A stretch of DNA of 64,000 bases from CAIWHR01 sp963813415 (GCA_963813415.1 CAWEYW010000013.1:1-64000), one strand, 5' to 3'. Shown: positions 26,106 through 35,500, counted from the stretch's first letter. Translations and numbers: made by a program. The notes: generated by a model not told the origin, from the letters alone.

Positions 26106-28604
26106 ATGCCTACGCGCAAACCCGTGAAGCCCGCAGCGAGCACCAAGCCCGCCGCACAGAAGACTCCGAAAGGGGCAACCAAGCCGACGAGCAAGGGATC
26201 CACCGCAGGAAGACCGGGCCGGGACACTTCCGAGCTCACGACCAGCGCGCGCTCCACCGTGAGCGGCCCTTCCCATTCCGACGCTGCCGGCCAGGCCGCT
26301 GCGGGCGACGCGCTCGCTGCGAAGATGAAAGGTACCCAGTCACTCGCGGTAGAGATGCCGTTCAACGCGAACAAGGCTCGAGAATACGGCGAAGCCGCAC
26401 GCGTGCCCCAGGCCGGCGCCACCAACGCGCCGGACGATCCCGTGGTGACGGGCAGCACCCTCACCGAGACGACCGCCTCGGCGAAGACCGGCGATGGCGA
26501 GCCGCCCGCGGGGATCAATCCCACGAACGGCCCGCTCGATCGCGTGCGCGTCGATTCCGGCGGCCAGGCACTGACGACCAACCAGGGCGTGCCGATCGCC
26601 ACCAACCAGGACTCCCTCAAGGTCGGCCTGCGCGGGCCCGCGCTCCTCGAGGACTTCATTCTGCGTGAGAAGCTCACGCACTTCGACCACGAGCGCATCC
26701 CCGAACGTGTCGTGCACGCGCGCGGATCGGGAGCGCACGGCTTCTTCGAGTGTTACGGGTCGCTCGCGGACATCACGCGCGCGTCCATCTTTGCCGAGGC
26801 GGGCAAGCGCACGCCGGTGTTCGTCCGCTTCTCGACGGTGATCGGCGAGCGCGGCTCCAAGGACACGCCGCGCGACGTGCGTGGATTCGCGGTCAAGTTC
26901 TACACCGACGAAGGCAATTGGGACCTGGTCGGCAACAACATGCCGGTGTTCTTCATCCAGGACGCGATGAAGTTTCCCGACCTCGTCCACGCGGCCAAGC
27001 CGCAGCCGCATTTCCAGATGCCGCAGGCAGCCACGGCACACGACACGTTCTGGGACTTCATCTCGCTGATGCCGGAGTCGGCGCACATGATCATGTGGGC
27101 GATGTCGGACCGGGCGATCCCGCGGAGCCTGCGGATGATGCAGGGCTTCGGCGTGCACACGTTCCGCTTCGTCAATGCCGCGGGCGAGTCGCGGTTCGTC
27201 AAGTTCCACTGGAATCCGGTGGAGGGCACGCACTCGCTGGTGTGGGACGAAGCCGTGAAGATCGGCGGTGCCGATCCCGACTTCCACCGTCGCGACCTGT
27301 GGGAGGCGATCGAGGCGGGCGCGTTCCCGGAGTGGGAGCTCGGGGTGCAGGTTTTCACCGAGGCTGAGGCTGAACGCTTTTCCTTCGACGTGCTCGATGC
27401 GACCAAGCTCGTTCCGGAGGAGCTCGTGCCGGTGCGGCCCATCGGCCGCATGGTGCTCAACCGCAATCCGGACAACTTCTTTGCCGAGACCGAGCAGGTG
27501 GCCTTCTGCACGGCGCACATCGTGCCCGGCCTCGACTTCAGCAACGATCCACTGCTCGCAGGACGCATCCACTCGTATGTGGACACGCAGATCACCCGTC
27601 TCGGCGGTCCGAACTTTCACGAGCTCCCGATCAATGCGCCGATCGCGCAGGCCCACAACAATCAGCGCGACGGCATGCATCGTCAGGCCATCCATCGCGG
27701 GCGGGTCGCGTACGAGCCGAACTCGCTCGGGGGCGGTTGCCCGTTCCAGACCGGTGCGGCCGGATTCACGTCATTCCCGCAGCCGATCAACGAGGACAAG
27801 GTGCGCGGCCGGTCGGAGAAATTCGCCGACCACTACACGCAGGCGAGGCTGTTCTTCCATAGCCAGACGCCCGTCGAGCAGGCGCACATCGTCGGCGCGC
27901 TGCGCTTCGAGCTGACGATGGTGCAGGTTCCGGCCGTGCGCCGGCGTGTGCTGGCCATGCTCGCCAACATCGACGACGGCCTGGTCGCGGGCGTTGCAGC
28001 CGGACTCGGCATGGACGTTCCGGCAGGCCTGCCGCTCGCTCTGGAGAAGCCCGCACGCCCGGAGGTCGAAGTGTCGCCGACGCTGTCGCTCTTCGCGCGC
28101 CCGGGGGACGGCAGCATCCGCACGCGGCGCATCGGCATTCTCGTGGCCGATGGCATCGACATCGCCGCGGCAACGGCGCTCCACGCCCGTTTGACTGAGC
28201 TCGGCGCCGTACCGCGTTATGTGGGGGCTACGCTCGGTCCCGTGGAGGGCGACGATGGCACGACGATCGAGGTCGAGGTCACGCTGGAAACGATGCCTTC
28301 GGTGCTGCTCGATGCGATAGCATTGCCCGGGGGCGATGGGGCCGCGAAAACATTGGGCACGCTCGGCCACGTCGCCGAATCCATCGTCAATGCCTATCGT
28401 CACTGCAAGCCGATCCTGGCGCTCGGTGCCGCCCGCGCCGTGGTCGAGAACGCCGGTGTGCCATCACGCCTTCCGTCCGGCGACGAGGATCCTGGTCTCC
28501 TGCTGTACGAGGACGACGAGGCCGAAACTGCGGCCACCGAATTCGTCGCCGCCATTGCGAAGCACCGGCACTTCGCGCGGGAAATGGATCCCCCGCCCGT
28601 TTGA
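26106..28604 (+). CDS. katE: large-subunit catalase HPII with basic N-terminal extension
   Basis: 832 residues, longer than E. coli HPII (753). Catalytic His204 in ERVVHARGSGAHG, RFSTVIGERGSKDTPRDVRG, catalytic Asn in LVGNNMPVFF, haem-side RIHSYVDTQITRLGGPNF and a C-terminal flavodoxin/GATase-like domain (from about 680, RRIGILVADGIDI) identify a clade-2 monofunctional catalase: two H2O2 to water and oxygen. The first ~40 residues are Lys/Pro/Ala-rich (PRK, KPVKPAAS, KPAAQKTPKGATKP), like H1-type tails, and residues to about 140 have low complexity. Typically a stationary-phase or stress enzyme. AGGA precedes the ATG. Confidence 0.95.
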   Translation: MPTRKPVKPAASTKPAAQKTPKGATKPTSKGSTAGRPGRDTSELTTSARSTVSGPSHSDAAGQAAAGDALAAKMKGTQSLAVEMPFNANKAREYGEAARVPQAGATNAPDDPVVTGSTLTETTASAKTGDGEPPAGINPTNGPLDRVRVDSGGQALTTNQGVPIATNQDSLKVGLRGPALLEDFILREKLTHFDHERIPERVVHARGSGAHGFFECYGSLADITRASIFAEAGKRTPVFVRFSTVIGERGSKDTPRDVRGFAVKFYTDEGNWDLVGNNMPVFFIQDAMKFPDLVHAAKPQPHFQMPQAATAHDTFWDFISLMPESAHMIMWAMSDRAIPRSLRMMQGFGVHTFRFVNAAGESRFVKFHWNPVEGTHSLVWDEAVKIGGADPDFHRRDLWEAIEAGAFPEWELGVQVFTEAEAERFSFDVLDATKLVPEELVPVRPIGRMVLNRNPDNFFAETEQVAFCTAHIVPGLDFSNDPLLAGRIHSYVDTQITRLGGPNFHELPINAPIAQAHNNQRDGMHRQAIHRGRVAYEPNSLGGGCPFQTGAAGFTSFPQPINEDKVRGRSEKFADHYTQARLFFHSQTPVEQAHIVGALRFELTMVQVPAVRRRVLAMLANIDDGLVAGVAAGLGMDVPAGLPLALEKPARPEVEVSPTLSLFARPGDGSIRTRRIGILVADGIDIAAATALHARLTELGAVPRYVGATLGPVEGDDGTTIEVEVTLETMPSVLLDAIALPGGDGAAKTLGTLGHVAESIVNAYRHCKPILALGAARAVVENAGVPSRLPSGDEDPGLLLYEDDEAETAATEFVAAIAKHRHFAREMDPPPV

Positions 28605-29120
28605 TCTCGCGTCATCATCCAACACGTCACCGAGGAACTCCCCCCGATTCAGCGCAATCGGCTGAACGAACCGCGCTTCGCGCCCTCGAGGCGGAGCAGG
28701 GCAGGATCAGGATCTGCGAGACCACAAGAGCAGCGGGGCGAACCGTAGGGCATGGCTGCAAGTCGGTCCGCGTCGCTGCCCCACGGTCTCGCCGTGCGCG
28801 CCCGTTTCATATTGCGGCGTCGCTGTTCGTGATACGCCACGAGCTCGAGCCGCTCACCGCTCGCAATCGGCGGTTGCCGACAGCATCGACCCGCGACACG
28901 CAGTCACATGTTCCTGAAAGGGCCGTTGCCCATCGCAAGGACGGCTGCGGTAATCTTCCAAGGGGCGAGGACGACCCGCGGAACGCCTGTTGGCGCCACC
29001 CGCACTCACGACCGCAAGGCCGTCGGATATGATCAGCAGCAAGGCGGGTCCACGTCCGTGACCGCTGGCCACCCTACAATACAAACATCGGTAACCGGTA
29101 CGATCGTTTTGAAATGAAAG
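28605..29120. other. intergenic stretch with a possible promoter near its end
   Basis: 516 bases after katE. No gene supported. TACAAT (29075-29080), about 40 nt before the next ATG, is a candidate -10 element without a clear -35. Confidence 0.4.
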
Positions 29121-29507
29121 ATGGACGACATGCCTAGTAAAGAACCAGGTTTCGCGGAACGCCTGCAGACGGCGGCCAAGGCGAAGAAAGCCCAGCTGGA
29201 AAAGATACGAGCGACAGCGCTGACCAACGTCGCACAGTCCGCCGAGCGGCAGGCTGTTCGGGTGGAAACGGCAGAAGCGCGCAAAATCCGCACGGCAGAA
29301 CGCAAGGAGTCCGACCGGGTCAGCGCCGAACAGCGGGCAGCACAACGCGCGGCTGAAAAGGACCGGCAAGCCCGCGCTGTCGCGGAAGAAAAGGCTCGCA
29401 AGGAGGCCGAGCGCGTTGCCCAAGCGCTGGCCGAGGCAGCGCTCAAAAAGGATCAGAAGGCCGCGCGCGACTCCAAATATGCTGCGCGCAAAGCGCGGCA
29501 GAAATAG
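29121..29507 (+). CDS. DUF6481-like charged helical protein
   Basis: 128 residues, almost entirely predicted helix rich in Ala, Glu, Lys and Arg (for example FAERLQTAAKAKKAQLEKIR and RAAEKDRQARAVAEEKARKE). The opening (Phe-x-x-Arg-Leu-x-x-Ala-Ala-x-Ala-Lys) resembles the DUF6481 family of small stress-related proteins. A start three codons later (29130) is possible. Single-helix or coiled-coil structure expected; function unknown. Confidence 0.7.
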   Translation: MDDMPSKEPGFAERLQTAAKAKKAQLEKIRATALTNVAQSAERQAVRVETAEARKIRTAERKESDRVSAEQRAAQRAAEKDRQARAVAEEKARKEAERVAQALAEAALKKDQKAARDSKYAARKARQK

Positions 29508-29737
29508 CCTCGGCGCGCCACGGAGCAGGCAGGTCAGGTCACTTCCGTCAGGGTTGAATGGCGGCGGCGATGCGCGATCGGGCAAAGTGCGGCGAAGAGG
29601 CGACCGACGGACCCGATCCGGATTCAACGAGCCTCAAGCTCATGCGCATCGGCGGCAACGCATTGTCCGCCGCTGCAGACAAGCGTGGGGCGGCGCGATC
29701 CTTGCAATGAGCCGCCCCGCGCCCGGGTCGAGAACGG

Positions 29738-30004
29738 CTAGGATGCGGCCTTTTTCCCGGTGCCTGCACTGCTCTTCTTCGCTTCTTGCCTGCCAAGCTC
29801 TTCCTTGGTCAGCTTGACCTTCTTCACCTTCTCCGCCTTGACCTTTTCTTTTTTCACCTTTTCCTTCTTCACCTTTTCCTTCTTCACCGCCGGCCCGGCC
29901 AAGGCCTGCTTCGCCAGCCGTTTGGCCTGCTTTTCTGCGACGTCGAGGAGCTTCCTGGTCTTTTGGTGCTGCCGTCTGGCTTTCAGCATTGACGCGTGAC
30001 TCAT
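29738..30004 (-). CDS. lysine-rich KKEKV-repeat protein
   Basis: 88 residues after a strong GGAGGTCAAG ribosome site. Helical basic N-terminus (KARRQHQKTRKLLDV), then KKEKV repeated three times plus KAEKV and KKV variants, then a basic end. Composition suggests nucleic-acid or polyanion binding. The repeat is encoded by a 15-bp tandem unit prone to slippage. Convergent with the DUF6481-like gene. Confidence 0.7.
   Translation of the reverse strand: MSHASMLKARRQHQKTRKLLDVAEKQAKRLAKQALAGPAVKKEKVKKEKVKKEKVKAEKVKKVKLTKEELGRQEAKKSSAGTGKKAAS
29826..29885 (-). repeat. 15-bp tandem repeat encoding KKEKV
   Basis: Four adjacent 15-bp units: 29826-29840 (diverged), 29841-29855, 29856-29870 and 29871-29885; the last two are identical (ACCTTTTCCTTCTTC on the plus strand). 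In-frame copy-number change would only lengthen or shorten the basic tail. Confidence 0.85.
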
Positions 30005-30494
30005 CTTGACCTCCGATAGATGAAAATTGAATTCGACTTAGTTTGATCCGCTTTAGCGTTCCGGGCTAACAGACCGGCATCAAGCCCCCGAAATGGCTCA
30101 TACGCGGGCACCCGCATGAGGCTTGCGCCCCAGCCATAAATGGTCAAGCCTCGTTTCACCAAATATACCGTTCAAATCGACTGGGGAGGTCGATGCTTTG
30201 AAATTCGACACGCGCCCGGGGGCGAGCGCTACGAACGAAACAAGAATCGCCTCGCGGTGAATCTTCCCTGACACACCTGCCCGCTAGACTGCACCCAATC
30301 ACCTACCCCTCGCCGCGTCCCAGGCGCGAATGGCATCGCCAGCTTCCACCGGCTTTAGCCGGAGCCGCTTCTACGAGTCGCGGCGAAGTACGGTCTGCGT
30401 GCGCGATGCGCGCGGCGCGCCGGGATGTAAGCCTTCCTTAAGAAAGGTCTGCCAGTATGGGGACCTCCGGATCAAGCCTCCAGAGAAGGTATTC
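30005..30494. other. divergent intergenic stretch with one possible small gene
   Basis: 490 bases between divergent small genes. Holds the possible 43-codon gene at 30140-30271 (separate entry). Otherwise nothing recognised. Confidence 0.4.
30140..30271 (+). CDS. possible 43-residue protein
   Basis: Open frame beginning MVKPRFTKYTVQIDWGGRCF and ending in RLAVNLP. The alternating hydrophobic pattern looks like a small beta-rich protein rather than random translation. No Shine-Dalgarno is visible, so this is tentative. Confidence 0.25.
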   Translation: MVKPRFTKYTVQIDWGGRCFEIRHAPGGERYERNKNRLAVNLP

Positions 30495-30920
30495 ATGCCA
30501 GACATCGAATGCAACCTTCCCGACGAAAGCCAACCTTCGCGCGCATCCACGGGTGAGCGAGTTGCCTCCCGTACGGACGTGATCGCGCGCGCATTTGTGG
30601 CGGCCAATGGGAGCCTGCGCGCCAGAATACTGAACCGACTGCTCGGATCGGTGGGCATGCTGGCCTGCGCAGTGCTCGGTGGCGGCATCTTCATGCGCCT
30701 CGCGTGGCACATGCATTCGATCTCGGCAGATGATGCGTCACGCGTCTCGGCGACTCAGTTTCTCGACCTTGTCGGTTATGTCGAGCAGAGCAATCCCGGT
30801 GCATTGGAGCAAGCAGTGCAAGTGCTTTTGCAGGATCCGTCCGTGCTCGCTGCAATCGGGGTATCCGTAGCAGCTGCCGCAATGCATGTTCTCGGGCGGT
30901 CGGAGCGTCGGCCCGGTTGA
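30495..30920 (+). CDS. membrane protein of unknown function
   Basis: 141 residues from the ATG at 30495 (AGAAGG upstream); a longer in-frame start at 30330 has no ribosome site. One clear membrane helix (SVGMLACAVLGGGIFMRLAW, about 51-70) and a second hydrophobic segment near the C-terminus (SVLAAIGVSVAAAAMHVL). The N-terminal 45 residues are polar. No family recognised. Confidence 0.5.
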   Translation: MPDIECNLPDESQPSRASTGERVASRTDVIARAFVAANGSLRARILNRLLGSVGMLACAVLGGGIFMRLAWHMHSISADDASRVSATQFLDLVGYVEQSNPGALEQAVQVLLQDPSVLAAIGVSVAAAAMHVLGRSERRPG

Positions 30921-31017
30921 GGCACGGGACATGCGCTGCGTGGGGGTGTGTTGTCTCCACGGTCGGGCGGCCACAGCTCGGCGTGCCGGTCGCGCTGTTC
31001 TCCGCGGCGCTGAAGCC

Positions 31018-31047
31018 TTCGCTCGGCGGTGTCCGATTTGGTAGAAT
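31018..31047 (+). promoter_or_regulatory. candidate promoter of tRNA-Phe
   Basis: TTCGCT (31018-31023) and TAGAAT (31042-31047) with an 18-nt spacer, about 83 nt upstream of the mature tRNA. The -10 is good, the -35 weak. Confidence 0.4.
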
Positions 31048-31061
31048 CAAGGACTTTCGGA

Positions 31062-31121
31062 CTGCACAGGGCCTCACGTGTGCAGCTGAGATGTGCACAT
31101 CAGCCACCGCAAGTGGCTGAT
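31062..31121 (+). other. structured leader upstream of tRNA-Phe
   Basis: Three adjacent inverted repeats: CTGCACA/TGTGCAG (31062-31068, 31079-31085), the palindrome ATGTGCACAT (31091-31100), and a perfect 9-bp hairpin ATCAGCCAC-CGCAA-GTGGCTGAT that ends at 31121, eight nt before the tRNA. The last two overlap by two bases, so they may be alternatives. Confidence 0.5.
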
Positions 31122-31129
31122 TTCACGAC

Positions 31130-31205
<76 letters not shown>

Positions 31206-31298
31206 GATTAGCGCGCATCATTCAGCGGCTTCGCGCTGAACGGCATCGGTCCTTCGCCACGGCGCAGCCGTAGCCAGCCTGCCGCAGGACGACGCGGG

Positions 31299-31619
31299 TC
31301 ACGTCAGCCGATAAGGCTCCAGCTGCACCGATTCCGCGTCGCCGCCCAGCATCACGACGCAGCCGCCGCGGCGGTTGACGCCGTCTTCCGAGAACTCGAA
31401 CACGAACGCGCGCCGAAACATCGCGCGTCCTTGCGCGTCGCGTGCGAATCGGGTGCGCGTGTTGCGAACGGTGTCGTCGAGGAAGAGGAGTTGCTGCCGG
31501 CGGCATACATCCTTTGCCGCGCGTATCGCGGCTTCACGTGCGCGCAGGCCGTCGAAGACGAGTGCGCCTGCGAGCGTCAGGATGGCAAGTAGCGTCAGCT
31601 CCCACATGGGCGGGAGCAT
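31299..31619 (-). CDS. DUF3301 family membrane protein
   Basis: 106 residues. N-terminal membrane helix (WELTLLAILTLAGALVFDGL), then LRAREAAIRAAKDVCRRQQL, LFLDDTV and FRRAFVFEFSEDGVNRRGG, the conserved blocks of DUF3301. Function unknown. The start could be the Met four codons in (31607), which suits the family better. Confidence 0.85.
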   Translation of the reverse strand: MLPPMWELTLLAILTLAGALVFDGLRAREAAIRAAKDVCRRQQLLFLDDTVRNTRTRFARDAQGRAMFRRAFVFEFSEDGVNRRGGCVVMLGGDAESVQLEPYRLT

Positions 31620-31780
31620 CTTACCGGAGACAACCTGCCGGTTTCAGCAATCACCAGCGCCTTTGCCCGCTGTGCATGGTGGGTAAGCGTTGCGTCCGGA
31701 GACCTGCGCGTGCGGAGCACAATCTCCCTGCCCGGTTGCGCGTGATTGCGCGCAGGACCTCTTCCGCGACAGGAGCGCCC

Positions 31781-32665
31781 ATGCTCAAGGCACACGTCAA
31801 GCCGCAGGTATCCGATCTCGGTGACGGCTTCACCGTACGGCGTGCCCTGCCATCGCCATCGTTGCGCAACGTGGGGCCGTTCGTGTTCTTCGACCACATG
31901 GGGCCCGTGCTGCTGCGCGGCGGCCGCGCGCTCGACGTGCGGCCGCATCCGCACATCGGACTCGCGACCGTCACCTATCTCTTCAGCGGGGAGATCCTGC
32001 ATCGCGACAGTCTCGGCACCGTGCAGGCCATTCGTCCGGGCGAAGTGAACTGGATGACCGCGGGGCGCGGCATCGTGCACTCGGAGCGCACGCCGCCGGA
32101 ATTGCGCGGCGGCGCGCACGAGCTCGCCGGGATCCAGATCTGGGTGGCGCTGCCGCGCGCGCACGAGGAGGACGAGCCGTCCTTCGCGCACTATCCCGCC
32201 GTTCCGCTGGAGCGGACGAACGGCGCGGAGGTGCACGTCGTCATCGGCCGTTGCGCGGGTACCGTGTCGCCGGTGCGGACGCTGTCGCCGATGTTCTATC
32301 ACGACGTCGCGATGCAGGCCGGCGCCGTGCACACGGTCTCCGCGGAGTTCGAAGAGCGCGCGCTCTACGTCACGGAAGGTGCGCTCGAGCTCGAAGGTAC
32401 GCGTATCGAGCGGGGAGAGCTCGTCGCGCTCGAATCCGGCGACGCTGTGCCCCTGCGCGCCACGCAAGCCACGCGCCTGCTGACGTTCGGTGGCCCGCCG
32501 CTCGATGCGCCGCGGTACCTGTGGTGGAACCTGGTGTCGAGTCGCCGCGAGCGCATCGTCGAGGCGGCGCAACAATGGCAGGCTGGCGCATTCCCCTCCG
32601 TTCCCGGCGAGCACGAGTTCATCCCGCTGCCCGAAGCGGGCCCGTTCGGGGTGAAGTACCCGTAG
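31781..32665 (+). CDS. pirin family cupin protein
   Basis: 294 residues from the ATG at 31781 (AGGAG 7 nt upstream). Metal-site residues HPHIGLATVTYLF (two His) and GIVHSERTPPE (His, Glu) match the iron-binding site of pirins, and a second cupin domain follows (ALYVTEGALELEG). Some bacterial pirins show quercetinase activity, others act as regulators; the role here is open. Transcribed toward the HtrA-type protease gene. Confidence 0.92.
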   Translation: MLKAHVKPQVSDLGDGFTVRRALPSPSLRNVGPFVFFDHMGPVLLRGGRALDVRPHPHIGLATVTYLFSGEILHRDSLGTVQAIRPGEVNWMTAGRGIVHSERTPPELRGGAHELAGIQIWVALPRAHEEDEPSFAHYPAVPLERTNGAEVHVVIGRCAGTVSPVRTLSPMFYHDVAMQAGAVHTVSAEFEERALYVTEGALELEGTRIERGELVALESGDAVPLRATQATRLLTFGGPPLDAPRYLWWNLVSSRRERIVEAAQQWQAGAFPSVPGEHEFIPLPEAGPFGVKYP

Positions 32666-32743
32666 CTGATTCGGGTCGTCAGAACGCGCACGCCTGCAGG
32701 CTGCACGCTCGAGCACTGCGCAGCGCAGGCGCGGCACCACCGG

Positions 32744-33916
32744 TCACTGGACGGGATTGCTGACGCGCCGCAGCGGTGGCCGGGTTCCGAGCTGGACGTC
32801 GATGCGGCCGCGCTTGCCGTCGCGCACGATCTCCACGCCGACGCGCGCGCCGGGCTCCATGTCCAGGGTCACGCCGGCAAGGTCCTCCGGCTGCTGGATG
32901 TCGTGGTCAGCAAGCTTGACGATCACGTCACCGGGCTGCAGGCCGGCGCGATCGGCGGGGCCTCCCGGCTGGATCGCCATGATGGCCGCACCGGGGCCTC
33001 CGCGCGGGACGGGAGCCGTCGACACGCCCAGCCAGCCGCGCGCCACGCGTCCCTGCTTCTGCAGACTGGCGACGACTTTCTGCGCGAGATCGATCGGGAT
33101 GGCGAAGCCGATGCCTTCCGAGCCACCGCCGCGCGACAGGATCGCGGAGTTGATGCCTACCAGCCGGCCCGCCGTATCGATGAGCGCACCTCCCGAGTTG
33201 CCCGGATTGATCGCAGCGTCGGTCTGGATGAAATTCTCGATCGGGTTGATGCCGATGCCCTTGCGCCCCAAAGCGCTGATGATGCCTTGGGTCACGGTCT
33301 GCCCCACGCCGAGCGGATTGCCGACGGCCAGCACGACGTCACCCACCGCCATGCTCTTGATGTCGCCGATCTCGATGGGCTGGAGACCGGAGGCATCGAT
33401 TTTCAGCAGCGCGAGATCGGAGTCGGGATCGACGCCGACCAGCTTGGTCGGCCGCAGCGTTCCGTCGGGCAATGCAACGGCGAGCTCGTTGGCTTCCGCG
33501 ACGACGTGATTGTTGGTGACCACGTACCCGTTGGCGTCGATCAGCACGCCGGACCCGAGCCCTTCGCTCAGCACCCTGCGCCCCCCGAGACCCAGCGGGC
33601 CTCGCGCGACGGTGCGCGCGGAATGCACCGTGAGCACGGCAGGCGCCGCACGCTCGACGGCGCTGCGGTAACTGAAGCTCAGCGCTGCGGCCGTTGCGGG
33701 CGCACCGGGTACCGCTGTCGCCGCAGCTGTTCTCGCCGCCGGCGTCGGCGGCGGTGCCGCGGTCGGGGCGGTCGCCTGCGGTGGCGGAGCCTCCGGTGCG
33801 GTCAGCACGGCGCCGGAGTGCGTCAGCGCCCATTGCGCACCGGCGTATCCCGCCAGCGCGGCGATGAAGAGCTGTAGCAACGCGACTGCGAATCGGTTCA
33901 AAGTAGTCTCTCGCAA
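32744..33916 (-). CDS. DegS/DegQ-type serine endoprotease (HtrA family)
   Basis: 390 residues with an N-terminal membrane anchor (FAVALLQLFIAALAGYAGAQ), a Pro/Ala-rich linker, a trypsin domain with intact triad (TNNHVV, DSDLALLK, NPGNSGGAL) and one PDZ domain (RGWLGVS, ADRAGLQPGDVIVKLADHDI). One PDZ plus an uncleaved anchor resembles DegS/AlgW, the site-1 protease of envelope stress signalling. Contrast with the triad-less relative at 3.9-4.9 kb. Confidence 0.93.
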   Translation of the reverse strand: MRETTLNRFAVALLQLFIAALAGYAGAQWALTHSGAVLTAPEAPPPQATAPTAAPPPTPAARTAAATAVPGAPATAAALSFSYRSAVERAAPAVLTVHSARTVARGPLGLGGRRVLSEGLGSGVLIDANGYVVTNNHVVAEANELAVALPDGTLRPTKLVGVDPDSDLALLKIDASGLQPIEIGDIKSMAVGDVVLAVGNPLGVGQTVTQGIISALGRKGIGINPIENFIQTDAAINPGNSGGALIDTAGRLVGINSAILSRGGGSEGIGFAIPIDLAQKVVASLQKQGRVARGWLGVSTAPVPRGGPGAAIMAIQPGGPADRAGLQPGDVIVKLADHDIQQPEDLAGVTLDMEPGARVGVEIVRDGKRGRIDVQLGTRPPLRRVSNPVQ

Positions 33917-34127
33917 GGAACGAAGTAATCCGTGCTCCGTCGCACATCATGCGTCGCGGGTCGGGCGCTGGAGCCGTTCGACACGGCCACTGGCAACACG
34001 TTCCACCGCCCCGCACGAGTGATGGCTGTCTGGGCGGCCTAGCGGATTGAGCGCCCTTTATCGCCGATCGGCCAACGCCGTGGCACCGATGCGACAATGG
34101 TACCTGTCACATCCATTCCAGGAACGC

Positions 34128-35105
34128 ATGAGACTCGCAACTTTCGCGCTGCGCCGGCAACCGGCGGAGGCGCGCATCGGCGTGGTGATCGACGCCCGGA
34201 TGCTGGACATCGTCACAGCAGCGAAGCTCATGGGCGAACCGATGCTCGATGGCGTACGCACGATGCGCGAGCTCCTCGCCCGCGGCTCCGCGGCGATGGA
34301 ATGCGTGCGGACGCTGCACGCGCGCGCAACCGCCGACCCGGAGCGCTTCGCGCGCACCTTGGCGGCACTCGCGGACGTGCGGTGGCTGCCCCCGATTCCC
34401 GATGCCGACAAGTTCCTCTGCGTCGGGAAGAACTACCGCTCCCATCTCGAAGAGCTGAAGCGCACCGATCTCATCAAGGAGATGCCCGGCGAGCCGACCG
34501 CGTTCGTCAAGCTCAATTCCTGCCTGACTGGTCACGACAGCGATGTCGTTCGTCCGGCCACCGTCACGCACCTCGATTACGAACCCGAGCTCGTCTTCGT
34601 CATCGGCAAGGAGGCCTTCGAGCTGGACGGCGCCGACCTCGCCGCCGGACGCGCCCTCGAATACGTCGCCGGCATCACGATCCTGAACGACCTCACCTGT
34701 CGCGACACGCAGAAGCGGGAGGTCGCGTCCGGCTCGCGCTTCTGGACGGCCAAGAATGCGCCGGGCTTCGGGCCGCTCGGGCCATGCATCGTGACCATGG
34801 ATGAAGTCGGCGACCCCTACGACATCTGGGTGACGTGCAGCGTGAACGGCGAGCAGCGCATGCGGGTGAATACGTCGGAGCAGATCTGGAAGCTGCCGCG
34901 CATCCTCGAGCACTTCTCGCGCCTCGTGCCGTTGCATCCGGGTGACATGTTCTCCACCGGCGCGCCCGGCGGCGTCGCGGTCGGCAGGCCGGATGCCGAG
35001 GCGCTGTTCCTCAAGCCCGGCGATGTCGTGGAGTGCGCGTTCGAACGTCCGGCGATGGTGCTGCGCAACCGCATCGTGGCGCCGGCCGGTGGAGCACGCC
35101 GATGA
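34128..35105 (+). CDS. fumarylacetoacetate hydrolase family protein
   Basis: 325 residues from the ATG at 34128 (AGGAA upstream). Motifs DKFLCVGKNYRSHLEE, metal-site LDYEPELVFVIGKEA, LNDLTCRD and MFSTGAPGGVAVGR place it in the FAH superfamily (acylpyruvase, keto-acid hydrolase, decarboxylase or dehydratase of aromatic and sugar-acid pathways). Its stop overlaps the RidA gene start (ATGA) and a Bug receptor gene follows: a compact catabolic operon. Confidence 0.9.
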   Translation: MRLATFALRRQPAEARIGVVIDARMLDIVTAAKLMGEPMLDGVRTMRELLARGSAAMECVRTLHARATADPERFARTLAALADVRWLPPIPDADKFLCVGKNYRSHLEELKRTDLIKEMPGEPTAFVKLNSCLTGHDSDVVRPATVTHLDYEPELVFVIGKEAFELDGADLAAGRALEYVAGITILNDLTCRDTQKREVASGSRFWTAKNAPGFGPLGPCIVTMDEVGDPYDIWVTCSVNGEQRMRVNTSEQIWKLPRILEHFSRLVPLHPGDMFSTGAPGGVAVGRPDAEALFLKPGDVVECAFERPAMVLRNRIVAPAGGARR

Positions 35106-35500
35106 CCGAGATCACCCGTGGCGATCCACCCGGCCTGCGCAATGTGCGGCGCAACGTCTATCACCATTTCATCCGCATCGACAATCCCAAGTCCCTCATC
35201 TTCCTGTCGGGCCAGCTCGCGCGCGACGCCGCCGGCAATCTCGTCGGACCGGGCGACATGGCCGAGCAGACGCGGCAGTGCATTCGCAACATGCGCACCG
35301 TGCTCGAAGCCGCGGGCGGTTCGCTCGAGGACATCGTCTCGATCGTGGTGTACACGACCGACATCCGCCAGTTCAAGGAGATCGTCGCCGCCCGCACCGA
35401 ATTCTTCGTCGTGAACCTGCCGACGAGCACCATCGTGGAAGTGAACCACCTCGCCGATCCGGGTTTGCTGATCGAGTTCCAGGCGATCGCCGCCCTCTGA
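35102..35500 (+). CDS. RidA/YjgF family protein
   Basis: 132 residues; the ATG overlaps the FAH stop codon. FLSGQLARDAAGNLVG, TRQCIRNMRTVLEAAGGSLEDIV and LIEFQAIAAL are RidA-family blocks. The catalytic Arg expected before the final strand (usually R in motif VE(I/V)) is not obvious: the segment reads IVEVNHLADP, so it may be a divergent member acting on pathway intermediates rather than a canonical imine deaminase. Confidence 0.88.
   Translation: MTEITRGDPPGLRNVRRNVYHHFIRIDNPKSLIFLSGQLARDAAGNLVGPGDMAEQTRQCIRNMRTVLEAAGGSLEDIVSIVVYTTDIRQFKEIVAARTEFFVVNLPTSTIVEVNHLADPGLLIEFQAIAAL

Noticed and set aside
31442..31780. Longer start for the pirin gene (113 extra codons)
   Set aside because: The pirin fold begins at the ATG at 31781, which has AGGAG upstream; the extension overlaps the DUF3301 gene on the other strand and is Arg-rich.
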